A stretch of 64,000 bases of DNA from Oxyruncus cristatus (lineage: Eukaryota; Chordata; Aves; Passeriformes; Cotingidae): assembly GCA_013399855.1 (NCBI GenBank), contig VXAY01002463.1, positions 278,667 through 342,666 on the forward strand, in the 5' to 3' direction. Each line of letters begins with the position of its first letter. Positions within the stretch are counted from its first letter, which is position 1. This document shows, piece by piece, positions 34,801 to 47,769 of this stretch. The position numbers were made by a program, and so were the translations under genes. The notes under the pieces were generated by a model. That model had not been told where the DNA came from and made no database searches. It saw only the letters and a program-made list of their open reading frames with translations.

Positions 34801-35897
34801 GGTCCTGCCAACCACACAATTTCTGATACTCCAGCACAGGACAGAGACTGACAAATGAGATGTGATATTGTAGATTTCACACTGGCCAATTGAGGATGAA
34901 GAAAAATAATATTGGAATACAGTTCTGTAGTTCACATAGATCATAAAAAAAATTATCAGTCATGAAAATGTGTTTTTCTGTTATCTTAAGCAGAAGGGGA
35001 AAGTGTAACTAAAAGTAAATCTGCTGAACTGCCTTTCTCGAGAAAAGACTGACATATTTGTGGGGTAGGAATATATTATTCAGAAAAGGGTATTGTGTGT
35101 GATTAGACCAGGGCTTTTTAAGAAAAACATATTGATAGATGTCTACATTTGGAATAATTTACAATGTATCTTACTGCACAGGCGGAGGGGAAGGAGCCAA
35201 CCCAATGTTCCTCCAGGCATGTGCTGGATGCCAGGTGTTGATCTTCCCCTTTTTCATTATGCCCTGTGTTGGAATGCACTTCTCTCTCTGAGGCTGAAAA
35301 AAAAAGGAAAAATAAAACCTGAGTTTGTACAGAAAAGTGATGTGACACCTTTGTCCTGAGAGAAAAGGAGAGAACAAGAGTGGTGCTATACCTTGCTGGG
35401 CAGGACATTCATCCGGAAATGTGAAAAAAACCCCTTATTTCTTCCCCGAGACGATTACAGATTTTAGGTAATTGCTATTTTATGTTCAAAATCCAGAAGA
35501 AAAAAAAAAAAAAAAGGAAAACGGAGATTAACACTCATTTTTGCTTTCTCAAATGATTAGCACTGAGCCTACAAATTTAGTTTTATACATATCACTCTGC
35601 TTGTGTTCACTATATGTTGATTTCATTTATTGTCCTATTTAGAATAAAAGCCTTTCTGAAGGTAGACTGTCTTCCAGCAGTACATAACTCTGTCAGAATG
35701 GGCTCATGAGGCTGTGTGAAATGCAATAAAACATAATAAATAACAACAATGGCCCACAGAATTGCCATTTTATAGACCTGCAAGATGCTAAACAAATTGT
35801 CCTGCATACAAGAAGTTTCTTTCCACTACTGCCAACCTTTAGGTCTGTTGCTGTCTAATTCTAGTTTGAGATTTAAAGACTATTTAAAGCAAAAGAC

Positions 35898-35996
35898 AAT
35901 ATTTGTGATTGCTTAATACATAAATGCCACATTTTCTTAAGTAGATAATCCAAATGCATCACTTCAAAAAATCAGTCTTCTAAAGTTAAAAAAAAA
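35898..35996 (+). repeat. Diverged direct repeat, copy 1
   Basis: Shared anchors in identical order with 36913-37010: AATATTTGTGA, CTTAA, CCA, ATTT, CTTAA, ATAAT, CAAATG, TCACTTCAAA, ATCAG, AAAGT. Identity is around 70-75% by eye with few indels. It is either an old tandem-type segmental duplication or two copies of an unnamed dispersed repeat. Confidence 0.7.
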
Positions 35997-36421
35997 AGGA
36001 AAATTTTCTTTAGCACTGAAAACACAGCAGAGGAACATGCTGACTATAACTGCCTTCATGCTAAAAAACCTTGGAAAAATAATCATCTAAATTCAGTATT
36101 GAAAATATGTTTTATCATTAGACACTAACTGGATTTTAATTAAATACTGCTTTAATGATATTATTCTGGGAAACATTAAAAATTAGCTCAACATTTGCCA
36201 CTGGTTATTTTCTTAATAAAACTGTCATGGAAAGCTTTAATCTTTCTGAAATGTCATATATTATAAAACAAAAATTCCCCATTAAACCAATCCAAACTAT
36301 ATGCATGGGATATCTAAAACAAGGAGCTGCCTGAGAGTTTTCAGGTTAGATTTATATATTAGCAAATATTTAAAGAAAGAAGTTCCCATTTTTCTTTTTA
36401 CCAACGGGATTCTTTGTGTAA

Positions 36422-36500
36422 GCACACACACACACACAAATACCTGTATATCTGTATATATATGTGTGTATGTATATAAAAAAATACACACATATACCAT
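36422..36500. repeat. Compound CA/TA microsatellite
   Basis: A (CA)8-type run at 36422-36438 is followed by TA- and TG-rich units (TGTATATATATGTGTGTATG) and then ACACACATATAC. The 99-codon frame over it is an artefact of the repeat. Confidence 0.9.
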
Positions 36501-36912
36501 CTCCACAGGGATGACTACTGATGTGATCAAGACAGCTCAAAGCACATCAAGTCCTTCTTGCTCATGCAGATCCATTGGATTTAAGAACCTGATCCTGTAA
36601 AAATCTACGTGCTCCACTGGAAGCAGGATTGTGCTCTTACTGGCTTTCACTGAACACTTGAAGTTGCTATGGTTTTTGTATTGGAACTGTGTTCATTTCT
36701 TTTTTTCACTGATGTTACTGGGTCAATTTTGCTGTCAAGGATTTGCACCTTAAAAACCATGAGTATTTCATGTATTCCTCAAGACAAAAAAATCATCCTC
36801 CGTGTTTTCTTGCAGTAAAAGGAGCTTTCATTTATCTTTCCTTGAGATGTAAATTGTCTGATATTTGTGAATTTACTTTGGATTTTACGTAAGAGTAATA
36901 AAAGAAAAAGAG

Positions 36913-37010
36913 AATATTTGTGAATTCTTAACATACAAACACCATATTTGCTTAACCAAATAATTCAAATGTGTCACTTCAAAGATCAGATTTCCAAAGT
37001 GAAAAAATTT
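36913..37010 (+). repeat. Diverged direct repeat, copy 2
   Basis: Partner of 35898-35996, offset by about 1,015 bases in the same orientation. The match begins at AATATTTGTGA and ends in the A/T-rich run after AAAGT. Similarity upstream and downstream is doubtful. Confidence 0.7.
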
Positions 37011-40000
37011 TTTTTTAGGAATCTCCTCAAGCTCCTGCTCAGGTCAGTAACAGTATTCCATTCACTGAAGACACTCAGCCTATTCTTATGATTACAGTAT
37101 CTCATGTGTTTGTTTGGGGGTGTATAGCAGAGAAATTGTAAACAAGATTTATTTTTATTTTTTTATCCATTTATTTTATCCATTAGCCAAACATCTTTGC
37201 ATAGAAACTCTAGTGCACACTCTTCTCTCAATCTTTTTTCTTAGACACTCCTGTGACAGGGTTTCATGTTTCCCTCTGCAGAAGTTTATAGCCTCTTTTC
37301 CAGCATCCCCTTGGCAGTGATACCTCTTCTGGCCTCCTGATCATGCTCAAATTGGATTTTATTTGCCAAATCATACTGTTTCCACAGCCAAACACAACTA
37401 AGGGGGAGATAGAGGGGTATATTCATGTACTCAGTGGAGTGTGGGACATTACAGCCACAGATTCCCATTATACCATCAAAGAGCACCGATTTTACAGTCT
37501 TTTTATGTGCCTCCAGAGCAGATCAAAATTGTGGGTGAAGGTAGTTGGGAAAGGCTCAGTTAGGAGGATTTTCTCATAGAACATGACCTTCTTGCAAAAT
37601 TGATTTTTTAAAAATTTATTTTGTGAAAAATATTCCGTTTTTCCAGTGGGAAGAATCAAACTGACAAGTCTCCAGGCTCCTCACATGGAAGGTTTTTGTC
37701 AGCTGCACTTTTGGCAGGCAGAAAGCAAATTTGACTTGAGCTGGTCAGGCAGACTGTCAGAGTTGAGTACCCGAGGTCTCTGCCTCCTCCAGGCTGAGAC
37801 ATCTTTCCTTACCTGGTAGTTGGAGGGATGAGAATACAGAAACCCCGACTGCTACTACGTCAGCAGCCTCCTGGAAAGTTGTTGTCAATCCATCATCATT
37901 GCAAGTTGTCATTTTGTTCCATTTCAGGTGGAATGGAGTACTTTTGTTTTGTTTCCCTTGAAATGTTTCTTACATAAATGTATTTCCTTCTTTTTTTAGT
38001 ATATATTTTTCTTTCTTCATGTTTTCTTTTTATTTGTCCCTTAACTCAGGGCAAAATTTATTACACTTCATTATATATAATTACATCTGGTTTTGCATTA
38101 AATATAATTACATATATTGCCCTATACTGGTTATCTCTTGCAGTCCTTGTTCCAGACCAGAAAGTTGTTCTCTTTAAACTTGTTACAAGATACGACTTAA
38201 ATGTAAGGCAGCAAAGAGTACTTTATATTTCTAGAAAACAAAGGAAATCTCTGTATTTATGAACACTCGCAGAACTAAACCCCTCAACTCTGGATAAAAT
38301 GGATTGCACCTGAAAACACCAGTGGTAAGGTGATGTTTAATTCATACACTAATTTACATAGCTGCAAATAACCAGAACATTTATGTGTATGTAAACCTCC
38401 ATATAGGCTATTGCTATATGTATGTTGCTATATTGCTGCTTTTCCACCTCTACAACAGCTTCTTCAATTCTTTCAGTAAAAGCTGGGCAATTTTCCACTT
38501 CTATCCTGAGATGATCAATACTCCTAAGAGAGCCACCTTTTGAAGTACTTCAGGACACATTTAGCTCCCTCTTTGATCTTTCCATGTCTCCTTTTAGATA
38601 TAACGTATTTTACTCTACTGAGGCTTTATCCCACCACCTCCATTTTTATGATCCTTTAGCTGACTTTACAGAAGATAAAAGCAAGTTAAAAGGATAACTT
38701 TTCTTAGCAACAAAAATTAATCATGCATCCCCGTTTTGGAGAGCATCAGACACCTTGGAACCCTGGAAAAATCCTCATGAACAATGCTTTTTACAACATT
38801 TCCTCATGTAGTTGTTCTTGAGGAACACATAAAGCCAGGAAAGTGATGAGAGGTGAAGTATATATCAATGTAATTTTTAAAGCTCAGGACTTTTGTCCTG
38901 AGAAAAACCTGTTTCCAGTTGTACAAATCCAAAATTAAAAAAAAAGCCAAATTGGGAGTTATGATTCCAACAAGCACCATCTTCCCTGTTTCTCCTTTCG
39001 TGTGGTTCTTCTACCCTGGTATTCCTCCAGATCCTGCTCTGCGTTCTTCCTATGTCTCTCTACCAAGCCTATAAACAACAGTCACATACAGACAAGATTA
39101 CAGCTGAGGCAGGTAAATATGGCAGTCCACAGACCTGCTGAAATAGAAGGTAATTTTCTGAACAGTATCCTTACTCTTCTATCTCATTCACAGTCTGATA
39201 ATTTGTGTGTGCGTGTGTGTGAGAACGAGGCAAACCCTTGGACTAGATTGGGTGTCAACATTAGAGAGATAACAAAGAGGAGGAGGCAAAAGAAACCAGC
39301 TCAGGCCCAAGGCATCCATTTAACATCCTGTTGTTCTGTGTGTTGACAGAATTCAGAAAGAAAGAAAGAAGAGGTAAAGGGATTCTGAAAGGACTCATGA
39401 AATAATAGTAAAATAAACCAGTGCTGGCAGGACTCAGGGAAATGGAAATTTTACCTCCCTTCTCATAACCAATCCTGGATTTGCAAGGAAAGCTCTCCTG
39501 GAAGTATCCCAGCTGTCAAGTCTGATCGAGGATCCTTGGAAATATCATCAGATAAAGGCTGCTGAGACCATATCCTGATGTAGGACATGACCTAAAAATC
39601 CTGATCTTGTCATCCAGGGTCACCCTAATGATTCAAAGGTGCATCAAATTCACTGAGCAACATGTTATCATTTAAGGAAAATTGCATTAAGACCTAATCT
39701 CAAACTGAATTACCTGAATGTCAGCAGCATGTGGGTTTACTCTGCGCATGTGTGTGTGTGCCACCCTCGACAACCTGGTAGAGGCTCATCTGCCTGTTTT
39801 TTATGTAGACTGAGTTATGTAGAACTAGCTGTCGAACATCAGCTAGTCATGCTTGGTGTCTCAAACTGAATTTAAGGCTAACATCACACTACATAGACTG
39901 CTGAACTAGAGCTAAGGTCCTTCTGTAAGTGCTGTTCTCTGCAGAGAAGTGATACATATACTTCAGTTGTGTCACTTGGGTAAAAGGAAGCTCACCTGCA

Positions 40001-42159
40001 AAAAATAGCAAATAGAGGTAGTTGATACACAGGAAAGCAGACCAGAGGAATGGATTCAATTAAAAATGAAGACACCAAATACAGAGGTCTAGACGAATGT
40101 GCATGCAGGTGAACTATGTGTCTAAGTTGGCACATAATCAATAGAGACATAGTCAATACAGTCTTTGTTTTTTAGGGGGAGATTCCTCTGACAAGTGACT
40201 AGGGATGTAATTCAGTTTGCTACAAACAGGCACAGACACCATTTGAGGAAGACTAATACATGTAAAATATCCACCCAAGGCTGGTAGATATAACACACAG
40301 AACCTACAATAGATCCATGGCCTTAGGTGAGGTGGCTTCTGGCCAAACGAGAAACCAAACACACCTCAGCCATAATAAATACATGTCTTCAAGCATTTAA
40401 ATCATACAGTATATGTCTAGAAAGATGAGCCATTATCCAGTCTCCTCAGACCATATGAGTTAAGGCTGGGATTCAATATCCTAAGCATAGAGTGGGAATT
40501 TATTCTAGGCACCATGGAGTACCTTACCTGGCCTCCAGCTACTTCCTGGGAGCCATTGACCTATCTGTCAGCCCAGGGATGGTGTTATATGGCACCAGGT
40601 GCCCATATTTAGGCAGCTTCTACTGGTACCCACTGGCTCACTGGCTGGGTTAATTCACAGGGCCCCACAGAGTGTCTGTCCATCAACTGTGGTATGAGCT
40701 ATGCACATCTGCCTACACCTCTGTTTAGGTGACTTAATTTCAAACTACCCCATAAAAGGAAACATGGCCTTAATTTCTTGGTACTGAAATCATTCAGTTG
40801 TGGAATTTTAGATGAAAAGCCCTTACCTTGAGGTTGAGAGATCACTATCAGTGGCAGTTTTCAAAACCCAACTGAGTGAATAAATTGTAAATCTTCTCAG
40901 CAATATCGTAATGCAATCAGCCTCTGTCCTTATCATAGATAAGTCATCCTGGTAACAGTTTGTACCACCAGTATCAAATGGTCTTTTGTTCTGTGCCAGA
41001 AAAGGCCTCCTTGGCCTTTCTTTGGGTTAAGAAGATTCTCATATTTCATATTTGGTCAACACATCTAAAGAAAGTCATTGAATATGATACATAGAGCTGG
41101 TGTTAGCAGGAGAAGAGGGGCTTCATCATCTCATGTTCAGCTCCACGCTTGCAATGCCTCTCCCACTTTATAAAGCTTCCAGAATCAGACTAGCAATATG
41201 TACAGCTTCCCTTTTTGAGAAGGTAGAGGAACTGTAAGAACCCATTTTTTCAGTGGTCTGCCTCTTTCTCTTGGTTTAGTAAGCCTAACCGTACTACCTC
41301 TGTCCCTTTCGCTCCAGGACTCACTCCTCTTCCTTTGATTAAACAACAATGTCAAGAGTACTGTTCTCTAAATCTATCTCAGTGATTCAGCAGCTCCTGC
41401 TTTTTTACCTTTCCCATCTCTCCACCACAAAGGTGCATTCAGTCATTCGGCATACTTTGTTTCAGATGCAAAAGGTTCATTTTGGATCTTCCTCTCTGAC
41501 TCTTTAGACTCCAAAGGAACAGACCTTGAAGATATTTATCTTATAATCTGTAGGGCTGCTGCAAAGAGCAGTTCTGTCCATGTTCTGCTTCACTAATAAA
41601 AATGATGTGACAGGCAAGCAGAGTTGTGGGAAAGAAATCTTCACTCTGCCTTTGGAGTGATCTTGCTTTCACTGCGACAGCTTCTGAACTGGATATTTCT
41701 ATATATAGATATTAAAGTTACAGCAGGTAGAACTATTAGCTCAGTGTTTAATGGATGCCAAAAGCCCACACAATTAATGATTACTTGGAAAGCAACAGAA
41801 AACAAAAGTGGCATTATAATGCCACTATTTAAATCCCTCAGGTGTCTTTAATACAGTTGTGCCCTTGTCTCCAAGAGAATGCAGTAGTACTGGGAAGGAA
41901 ACAGAGCTGGACAAGAAGGAGGACCAACGATAGCAGAAATCTAAGCATAGTAACACCCTATCTTGGAGAAGTCACTGAGGAAAGGATATGACAGATTTCT
42001 ATAAAAGAGCAGTAACACAGAGTGGGTGAAATGAATAGAAACTACCTCATCTATGCTAAGACCATAAAATAACGCTATCAAGTAAAAGATTAAAAGCAAA
42101 CCATAGAAGTACTTTCCCATATGTAGCTGCTACAAGACATTGCGGATGCCTAAAGCTTT

Positions 42160-42399
42160 TCTGGATTGAAAAAGGGATGAGACAAATTAATGAAATAAAA
42201 TTGACAGGATTCTATTAAACGCCTTCCATTCAGGCAGTCCCAGAGGCACAAGTCACTGCTGCCAAAGGATTGTGCCAGGGAGGTGGCTCCATATGTTGCC
42301 CTGCTCTTACAAGCCTCCCTGTGCACCTGCCGCTGGTCAGTGCTGGAAACGGAGCTACGTGGATTCCTGCCCTGACCCATTAACAGTGTTCTTATGTTC
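42160..42399 (+). mobile_element. Ancient CR1-type 3' end (the GAACATAAGAA family in antisense)
   Basis: On the plus strand GGATTGAAAAAGGGATGAG at 42163, then ACAAATTAATG, CTATTAAACG, GGCAGTCCCAG, CTCCCTGTGCACC and a terminal GTTCTTATGTTC at 42388-42399 follow the 3' end of an old amniote CR1-related element. Its reverse complement is the well-known text beginning GAACATAAGAAC followed by GGGTCAG. The order and spacing are well kept, though many bases have changed. No coding part is present. It is an old retroposon tail, possibly retained because it is fairly GC-rich in AT-rich DNA; the subfamily name is uncertain. Confidence 0.72.
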
Positions 42400-42965
42400 A
42401 CACAATTAATGCCAGCCTCTGGGGAAGAGATTTAGGCCAGCTACTGTAGATGTTATTGTAATGCTTAAAATGTACATTCAAGCCCTGGCAGCATGGTTCA
42501 GTACACCTCAATTAGGCACTGACTTATCCCATGCTGTCAGCCGGGGGGCAGTTGAGACCACATCAGCGCTCCCCAATATCTTTGCCCAATTTTTTTTTTT
42601 TTGATTTTTAATTTAGATGAATGTACTTAAGTTCCAGAGAACATTTATTTAAAAAGTGGATATCTGAAAAAAAAAATGATTTCCCCCTCCATCCCCCCCA
42701 TCTTTCTGGAATCATCTGAGTGGGGACCAGAAATCATAATTTCACGTATTATTAGCATCATTACTGTATCACGTGGTAACATGGTACAAAATTCACTGCT
42801 GCCGCTTTTTAATCTGATATTGATGATTCATACAAAGTCTGATAATTTCATCCCCAATAATATGCTACAAAGATGCTGCTGCATGAGTCAGTTTCCAGTA
42901 ATGAAAGATAAAAATATACCGTAATTCACTATATAGCAATATTAGGGCTGTAAAACACTTCTCAG

Positions 42966-42979
42966 GATAGATAGATAGA
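42966..42979. repeat. Short GATA tetranucleotide repeat
   Basis: Three GATA units followed by GAC. Too short to say more. Confidence 0.8.
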
Positions 42980-45900
42980 CTTAGAACTGACTCCCATGTT
43001 AAATTAAAACGCTCTTCTTTTGTTGTTGCTCATCATTAAACGTGTTGAATGCTGTGTTCTTCCCTGGGGGATTGTGGGAAGCTTGTAATATTTATAAAGG
43101 GAAGAGCCACTCATCTCAGGGCCATTTCGTTTGTATGTATTATTTATTTCCTGATCTATCCCCTCCCATGTTCACTGTCTTTAAGAACTATGATTAATAA
43201 AACATTCCATGCTGAACAGTGTGGGTTATATTCCCAAATATATATATTCAGGCTGTTTCTATGCAAATGTCACAGGAGAGTTTTTTTGTCATAAAAGAAT
43301 GTACCCATTCTCTACTTGATCCATTCATTTTACATTATTTTTTTTAGATTAATTATTCTATTCCCTACATGACTGATTTTAGCTGGGCACCCCAAAGGGA
43401 TTTTCTAACCAATGCAGACATATTTTGTTCTTTAAAACATATGAGAAACAAGTGAAGAGGAGAATTAGAGACAGTGATTTAGGAAAAAAAAAAAAATTGT
43501 CTTCACTTTGTTTTGTTGTTCTCTTAAACAATATAAAATTCATTATTACTGTATCATAAAAAAATGAAAGAATGTCATAAACTTCTTACAGTATGATTTC
43601 ATCATGGCTAGGCTTCGCGAACGAAGATTTGGGAAGAACTCTACCCACGTTTTTTGCAAGTACGTTGGTGGCTAAAGAGGGCAATATGAGATAGGCAAGA
43701 ACTATACATTGTCTTCATCTCACTTCAATCAATATTCCACTAGATAAGGCAATGCCTTTGCTACAAAAGAAAATCTACAACCAAAGTCCTTATTGTGGGA
43801 ACTCTCCTCTTGATATCTGTTCATTGATGGGAGTGTGGCAGGGACTTTTATTCTCAACTTCTGAAAAAGGCAATGCATTATTGTTAGCTCAGGAGAACTA
43901 AAAATATTTTGTATTATAAGAGAGGGCACATCATGAAACTGGAAAATTTTTCTTTTTGTTTTATATTTAGCTTTCCCTTATATCAGGCCACCTTGTCCTA
44001 ATACAGCAACTTATTACTCATTTTCAGGCAATATGCTTATATTTTATGTTTAATTGCACAATAATTGTCTCTGACTGTGTTTGAGTTTGTATCAAAGGAA
44101 TAGCTAATGGCCCCAGTAGAAGATCTGTCTTTTTGTGGCAGCATTGCACCAGCAATGTGTAGTCCCTCACTGTCAGAATGTAGACTCAAAGGCTATAGCA
44201 AGAAGCAGGTAAAATAGAAGGATGATGAAATAACTCTAAAAAGAAAAAGAAATATTGCTACTACTACCAGTGAAAAAGCCTTCTATTGCCTTCATTGAGG
44301 ACAGTTGTATATATTAACTTATGTGTAAGTATTCATGATATCTAAGGTACGGCATAACATCCCTGATAAGCTCAACAGGGCCAGTTCACATGGTCTTGAC
44401 ACACTTTTGAATGCAAATTTATTCTCAGACAGTTTAATTAAGTTGATTTGCAATCTTGAATTTTAATTCAAGTCTTCAGTCTCGAGTCAATCCTCAATTC
44501 AAGCAGAATATCAAACATCATATGTGGCAACAGGTTGAGAGAGAACAACTGTGCTGGGCCTCCAGTCTGGAGTGTGATTTTTCTCCTTAAACTACAGACC
44601 CAGCTTTAACCTCCAACATCACTTGCTTACGACTAGTGTACAGCACTTTCTCCAACTGATTAAGAAAAAAAGTGCTAAGAACTGCAACTTCTGCAAGACA
44701 TATTTCAATGAACTGGAAACTCTGTCCTCCAGGAAATAAAAGCCTTGAGCTACATATCCCAAATCACCACTGACTTAAGAGCATCTTGTTCCTTGTCTCT
44801 ATTCAGTTCTTAAGTCTCTGAGGTCTTAGAAGTTAATCACAAGTTATTATATCAGTGCGGGAAGGTCAAAATTGGACAGGTAGAGAGAAGTCAGGTTACA
44901 GTTCTAACCTAAATGACTTTATATGAAAGTCATGAGTAGGAATAAATATTGATCCTTTCAGCTTTCACCTGATCTTTGTAGGAGTTACACATATGAAAGA
45001 ATGGCAAGACTTGACATAACATTGCAGGACTGGACATAAGAAAAGCAAAAAGCTTATTGTCAAAAAAAGTAATTATCTGGCACAGAAAAGGGGCTGACTG
45101 TTAAATATGGTAGGAACATGATAGGATCTAGACACTATTTTCCAGAAATCTTTGCAGAATAGAAAGCTTATTTCTCTGGCTCATCCCAGGAGCTAAATTG
45201 GGTGGATATTATAAATTCTGTTGTCGACAAGAGTGTACAGACATAGAAATGACTCACAAAGTCTAAGAAAAAAAAGGAACTCCTTAGAAAGCATCAGCTC
45301 AATCTCTTTTCTCCTTAGTAGTAGTAGTGGAGAGTATTTCTAGTGGGAGAAATTAGCTATTCTTAGTGAACTAGTGTGTGGATGTAGGTTAATATTTCAA
45401 GTATGGATGTGTTGCTCTGCTAGAGATTAATGTGCTGACAAGTTAGGTATTTAATCTGTTCCCAAGTTCCAGAGCAGATATATTTTAGATATCTTCTTCT
45501 GTACTCTCAACAGTGGACTATACTCTTAACAGTGGACCTTTTCTAGAAGTCTAAATATGATAAAATGAGAGGTGATGACTCTGAAAGTTAAGCATTTGCT
45601 TGCATGATCCTTCAGGATCACCGTTTTTGTCCCAGTTTGAAAGTTCAAGAAGAGTTTTCAATATCAGAAAAAAAAATCATAAACTCTACAAAACTTTTCT
45701 ATGATTCTACGTTACTTTGTTTTGTTTTGCTCTTTACAGGAAATACAGTGAAGATTTGAGAAGTGCAGATTAGATTCCAGATGCTTAACCTGATTCAAAA
45801 AAAGGATCTAATTTAAAGAACATGCTTCTGACAGACTTTTCACCAGAAAACTTAAGTCATGTTTGACTTATTGACTGGTAAATTCTCCTGTCACAGAATT

Positions 45901-46469
45901 TCAAGTGGAAACTACTAGAAAAAAATAGCACTCTGCCTTTTCACATTTCGAACTCTAATACTTGTCCAACAGGTCATTTGTTATTCAGTCTTTATAGAAG
46001 AAACTCTGTTTCAGCCATAATATTTTGCCTGATTGTTTTTGACATTCATTTCTAGAATTCAGAATAGCATGATACACCTAATATTCTGGGTTTGTACTCA
46101 ACTCTGTTATAAAATTCAGACTGTCTGCTTATGACAGACACTCATTAAGGAGGAGTTTATGATTTAGCATCGCAATTAAAGTCTCTGGGGTAGCTTGTTT
46201 GGCTCTTCTGAGAAAACACACCCTGGTTAAAAAATTATGGTTAGGGAGGAATGTGAGCACAGTGTTGTTTGAAGGTGAAATACTCAAACTGCCTGAGTAG
46301 CATTTGTCCTGGACAGGCAAAGTTAAACAGGAAGAGAATAAGTTTAATTGCAAAAGCACTTTTGGAAAAAGCAATCAGCTTGAAAAAATTTATGAAAAAT
46401 ATAACTTGTAGGGAGCAACAGAGAATAAGAGACAGAAATAGAAAAAATGATGAAATCCTCCTGCCAGAA

Positions 46470-46945
46470 GTTGTCGAATGGTATCATCACCCTGCCCAGT
46501 CCAGGCTGAGCATCCTCTCCTGGAGTGCTATGAGGAGTGTGCACCTGGCCAACAAAGGGCAGCTGGAGACAGCAAGCAGGAACCCTTGGGTGTGGGTCTG
46601 ATTTCTTCCCCACATGTACATTGGGGGTTGCAGCGAGCAGCATGGACACGCGTACAGCTGAAACATCGGCGTCTCCCACAGAAGGGGGCTGCAGCTAAGG
46701 ACTGCAAATCCTGGAGAGGTTTTGTGTGCCCGAAATCCACACAATTTGTGTGGGATGTGAGTGAGTGCATGTAAATATTAACCCATAGATATTTGAGTAT
46801 AATTTATATAAAATGTTTTGACCTCGGAAGAGTGTTTAGAAATTAGTAGTTGCAGTTTATCTATTGTATTGTCAACACTGACCTTGAATGTATAGTTCAC
46901 TGAATGTTAGTTTTTTGCTATTAATAAATAAATAAACCAACTGCT
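46470..46945 (+). mobile_element. Possible LTR-like or retroposed 3'-end segment
   Basis: A GC-richer block (46470-46770) is followed by TTTATATAAAAT at 46803-46814 and AATAAATAAATAAA at 46923-46936, both on the plus strand and about 110 bases apart. This is the order seen in LTRs. Frames of 98, 111, 85 and 80 codons overlap the GC-rich block on both strands and reflect composition. No terminal inverse repeats or target duplications were found, so an LTR is only one reading; a terminal exon of an unknown transcript is another. Confidence 0.28.
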
Positions 46946-47769
46946 TTGATCTCTGTTTGGTTCAAACCTCTTGAACTGGAAAAGTTTTTCTTGTGGCACA
47001 CACTGATTTTGTTTTCAGAGACCAACTTGAAAATATAGGAATATGGCATAGGAATAGGAAAATATAGAAACTTCTTATTACGATAATCCTTAGAACACTT
47101 TAGATAGACATTTTTTAAATGCTAAAATAATCACAAACATAATTTGGAGTGTTTAGAATTATTAAAAACCAGAATACAAGTCAGCAAGGTTGAAGATACC
47201 TCCACGACCTGAAGGCAAAAACCATATCAGAGTTATTAAGCCAGAACTAACAATGTCATGGTGCTATTTGAACCGAAAAGTCATTCTAAGCTTTCTCCTC
47301 CTGGGAGCTGATCCCTATCACTTTCTATCAGATTGCTGTTATGATAAGACTACGCAAGTAATAGTTCAGGAATAACAGGCTCTAAACATTTACATACTTT
47401 ATCAAGAGTGCTGATCACAGTGACACGCTCCTTAACCAAACAATAAAAGAGAGGAGAAAAAAGGCCTTCTATTTTCTCATCTCTTTTGCTTATTGTCATT
47501 CTTGCTTTAGCTCATTTGTCCATAAAAATTTCTCTGTGATAGAGAATGCCAGATGATGATAATGAATAAGCACAAACCACTGACTAAATGACAAATCGTG
47601 TGCACTCAGCAGACCAGGCTGCTTTTAATTTCTTTTTGACCAATTATTTCAATGTACTGTAAGAAAGGACATCAGATATGTGGCCATACAGCCGTGATTG
47701 TTCCCATTAAATATGTAAATAGATTATTATCATATGTCATAAACCTCACATCATCTTCAGTACAAATAT

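Larger units (their letters stand above)
34801..42159. other. Unique AT-rich sequence with simple repeats and one local duplication
   Basis: No gene or recognised transposon in about 7.3 kb. It contains an A tract at 35500-35515, the diverged direct repeats at 35898-35996 and 36913-37010, a CA/TA microsatellite at 36422-36500, and a GAAA tract at 39355-39372. A moderately GC-rich patch at about 40440-40760 is unidentified and may be an old repeat. The longest frame (39002-39346, 114 codons, plus) shows no domain. Confidence 0.5.
42400..47769. other. Unique AT-rich sequence
   Basis: No gene recognised. Two parts (about 42670-42960 and 47490-47760) are information-rich and AT-biased without being simple, which is typical of conserved enhancer-like elements; this is only an impression. 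A GATA tetranucleotide tract is at 42966-42979. A possible LTR-like segment at 46470-46945 is listed separately. Confidence 0.45.

Noticed and set aside
36301..36600. Plus-strand frame of 99 codons
   Set aside because: The middle is the translated CA/TA microsatellite.
39002..39346. Plus-strand frame of 114 codons
   Set aside because: No recognisable domain; it includes a TG simple run and no convincing start or splice sites.
45699..45712. Lone CTATGATTCTACG resembling a CR1 terminal octamer
   Set aside because: No CR1 3' UTR blocks precede it, so it is probably chance.
46344..46774. Frames of 80-111 codons on both strands
   Set aside because: They overlap in several frames over one GC-rich block and none is recognised.
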